64,000 bases of DNA from Scolanthus callimorphus (lineage: Eukaryota > Cnidaria > Anthozoa > Actiniaria > Edwardsiidae): NCBI GenBank assembly GCA_033964015.1, contig CM066921.1, positions 25,153,355 through 25,217,354 of the forward strand. Reading direction: 5' to 3'. Made by a program: the position numbers and the translations under genes. Below are positions 49,201 to 52,200 of the stretch, piece by piece. The notes under the pieces are model-generated. The model was not told where the DNA came from and did no database searches. It was given only the letters and a program-made list of their open reading frames with translations. Each line of letters begins with the position of its first letter. Positions within the stretch are counted from its first letter, which is position 1.

Positions 49201-52200
49201 AAACTTTAAAAATTCCTATGAATTTACAGCACTAGCGCAGCTGGTGAATACCGCTTTTACTTTATTTGTAAATGCGGCGGCAAATCCAATAGCAAATTTA
49301 TAAATTTGGGCTTGGATTTACAGCTATGGAAAATGTTAAGCAAACGTAAAGATTTGACGTTGAATTCACCATAAAGGCAAATGTATGGTGAAGACAGAAT
49401 TTGCCCGGGGTTTATCCGGCTAGTAAATGTAAGCAAATACAGAAAACACGATGTCGAATTATTAGATTTACAGCGATAGTAAATCTATAGAAAACTCAAA
49501 GATTTGGTTTTGAATTTAGCATAAATGCAATTGTATGGTGAAACAAAGAATTTGCCCGCAGTTTGCGCGGCGGCTAATCAAATTTTCTATAAATCTATAA
49601 ATACAAGATAAAGAACAACAACACACATGGAATTACGAACTTTATTATTAAAATCGACGTTCAAGTATTATATCTCATCAATTTGTTTTTAATTCAGGTG
49701 AAATTATATTCAAAATTTAATTTCAATAACATGCATTGGAAGACCATCTTCATGGAGTTCATATAGAATTTCTCTGTTCTCCTCCAGTGTCCACTATCAC
49801 CGTCTTGAAGGCCTCACGAACCTCTTTCTGTAAACAAAAATAAAGGAATAAGAAATATACAAGAGCAATATTCGAGGTATTAAACTTAGAATAAAATCTC
49901 ATGTTCCTTCGTAAAAATAAAAGCTTGCACCGTAATTTCTTAAATAGAGTACTTGTCCAAGATTAATGATAAACTTATAGCAGTAGTGTTTACCCTCTAG
50001 TAAAGAGCGGAGTTCATATGACTATCTGAAATCCGCTCTCTGCATAGTTAGTAGAGGGGAGGCCCTCTACTAACTCCCTATACTAACTATGCTCTATGCC
50101 TTAGCATAGTATAGTAGAAATAACGACTCGAACAAACTAAACTTCTTTGCGCCAAATAATACACCATCGAACAGAACCAGAACGTGATCTTTGCTTTCGC
50201 AGGGCAACTACATCACAACATATATCTGTTATTTAGAACTAGAACACAAAGTAATGTCTTACCGAACAATCAGGGCTTTCGTAATCGTGTGTAATAAACG
50301 TCTTTCTCTAAATTACTGTTGTTTCTGCTCGCGCTTGTTCGAGGTCATTTCAGTTAGACGTATTATCACCAATCCATTATCTTGGCGTGTGGCTTCTACA
50401 TCGTCCAGAATTCTTGGTTCAAGCTTGTATATTCCTTTGCTGACGCATAGTCCACTTCGTAGGCAAGGTATCAAACTTTTTAGCTATATCGTTTTATAAA
50501 CATTAACAGCAGTCCTTTCAAACACATCTTCCTTCGACCGTTCATGATTTCGTTGGCCGTTGCATCAGATAGAGGCTCAAAGTTCGTTTGCAGCACTAAG
50601 TCACGTGGTTTAAGGGGGTGTGCATGCACACCCCCTACTAACGACACATTTGCCCTGCAGCCAAACATGCAGCAAAACTATAATCCCGAAATTCGCCTTT
50701 CACAGGCAAATATGCGGCAAATAACATCCGAACTTTCTATTCTGCACGCTGCTTGAAATGTAAACCTCAGGCAAACACATTACAAATCTGTAAATTTGCT
50801 TCGACTCGGCAAATCTGTTGCAAATATAAGCCAAACTTTGCATGTACGTCGATTATACCAACCGCTAAAGTCAGTACTTATTCTCAACTTTGCATGTAAT
50901 GCAAATCTAAGGTAACATAAATTAAATTTATAATTTGCCCTCGCTCGCAAATTTGTGGCAAATATTAGGTAAACTTCATATTTACGTCAGCTATACTTGC
51001 AGATCAAACACAATATTTACTATCAAATTTGCTGCGATCGCAAAGTTCAAGCAAACTTGGAGCACCAAATTTGCTTCAGATTTGCTCAGCGAGCGAAGTT
51101 GAGCAAATCCATTTCTTCGTCCAGTGTCCGGATTGTTTTCCAAACGCGAAATTCGAAAGATAGCGTTGACAGCTCCCCTGAATTCCTTTTCCTATTTCTC
51201 GGTAGAAAAAGATGAATACCGCTTTTAAAACAGCTTATGTAAACACAATTATGTTGCGTTTACGTTGTGAAATTGATAGTTGGCGCGAACGAAATCAAAC
51301 GCACAACATGATCAGTGAGAGCGCGCGCAGTTTGAAAAACATAGACCATGTGATTGACTGAATTTAGGAATTTAGGAATTAACGCTCATTCAGGAAGTAC
51401 TCTGGCAGGAGTCAGCTCTGTAATAACGGAACCCAAGAATGTTACGGATACGAAAAAAACAACCCAGACCGTCGTGTGCATTCGTGTAAGCGCAAGCTAT
51501 GACGTCATTATTATTTTTAACCTTAGCTATGGTGCTCCACTTTCTGCCCGTGTAGGAGATCCGTAAATTTGTTTCAAACCGATAAAATGCGCCCTGAGAC
51601 AGGTACTTTCGTCTCGCTCTTGATGTCTTGTCAGGGCTGTAACTATTACGGTGGAATGTCATTGACAGGAAACCTGCATACTTTTGTTTTCAGGCTCCAG
51701 AAAGATCCGGTTGGTGGGAGGAAGTTCACCTAACGAAGGACGAGTTGAAATAAAGACTGCCGATGGTAGATGGGCACCTGTCTGCAGTAAGGGAGGTTGG
51801 ACTAGAAATGAAGCTGACGTCGCTTGCCGACAACTTGGATACAAAACGTTTGGTGTATTTGCAGCAAAGCCACGTTCATATTTCGGTTCAGGCCATGGGA
51901 AAGTTGCAATGAGCCACGTCCGTTGCTATGCTCAAGAGGCTAGCTTACAGCAGTGTATCCATCACAAGGGAGATTTCTTAGGGCAATGCAGTCACCGTTA
52001 CCACGCCGGGGTTATTTGCAATACTTGTAGTTATGGTAAGTTTCGCTTCATTTACAGTTTTGTTTGATAGTTCTGTTTGTCCTCGTACACAATATAACAG
52101 TATAGCATAAAGTGGCACTCTGATCTTCGGATTCAGAATCCCTGACTCCTGTCTTGTCCGATGCTTTGATCGCATTTTACCTCCCCAAAAAGAACAATGA

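Noticed and set aside
49103..51126. CRISPR-like or satellite array of GCAAATCTG motifs
   Set aside because: Motifs occur in both orientations with irregular spacing next to CACTG ends, as in CACTA subterminal regions.
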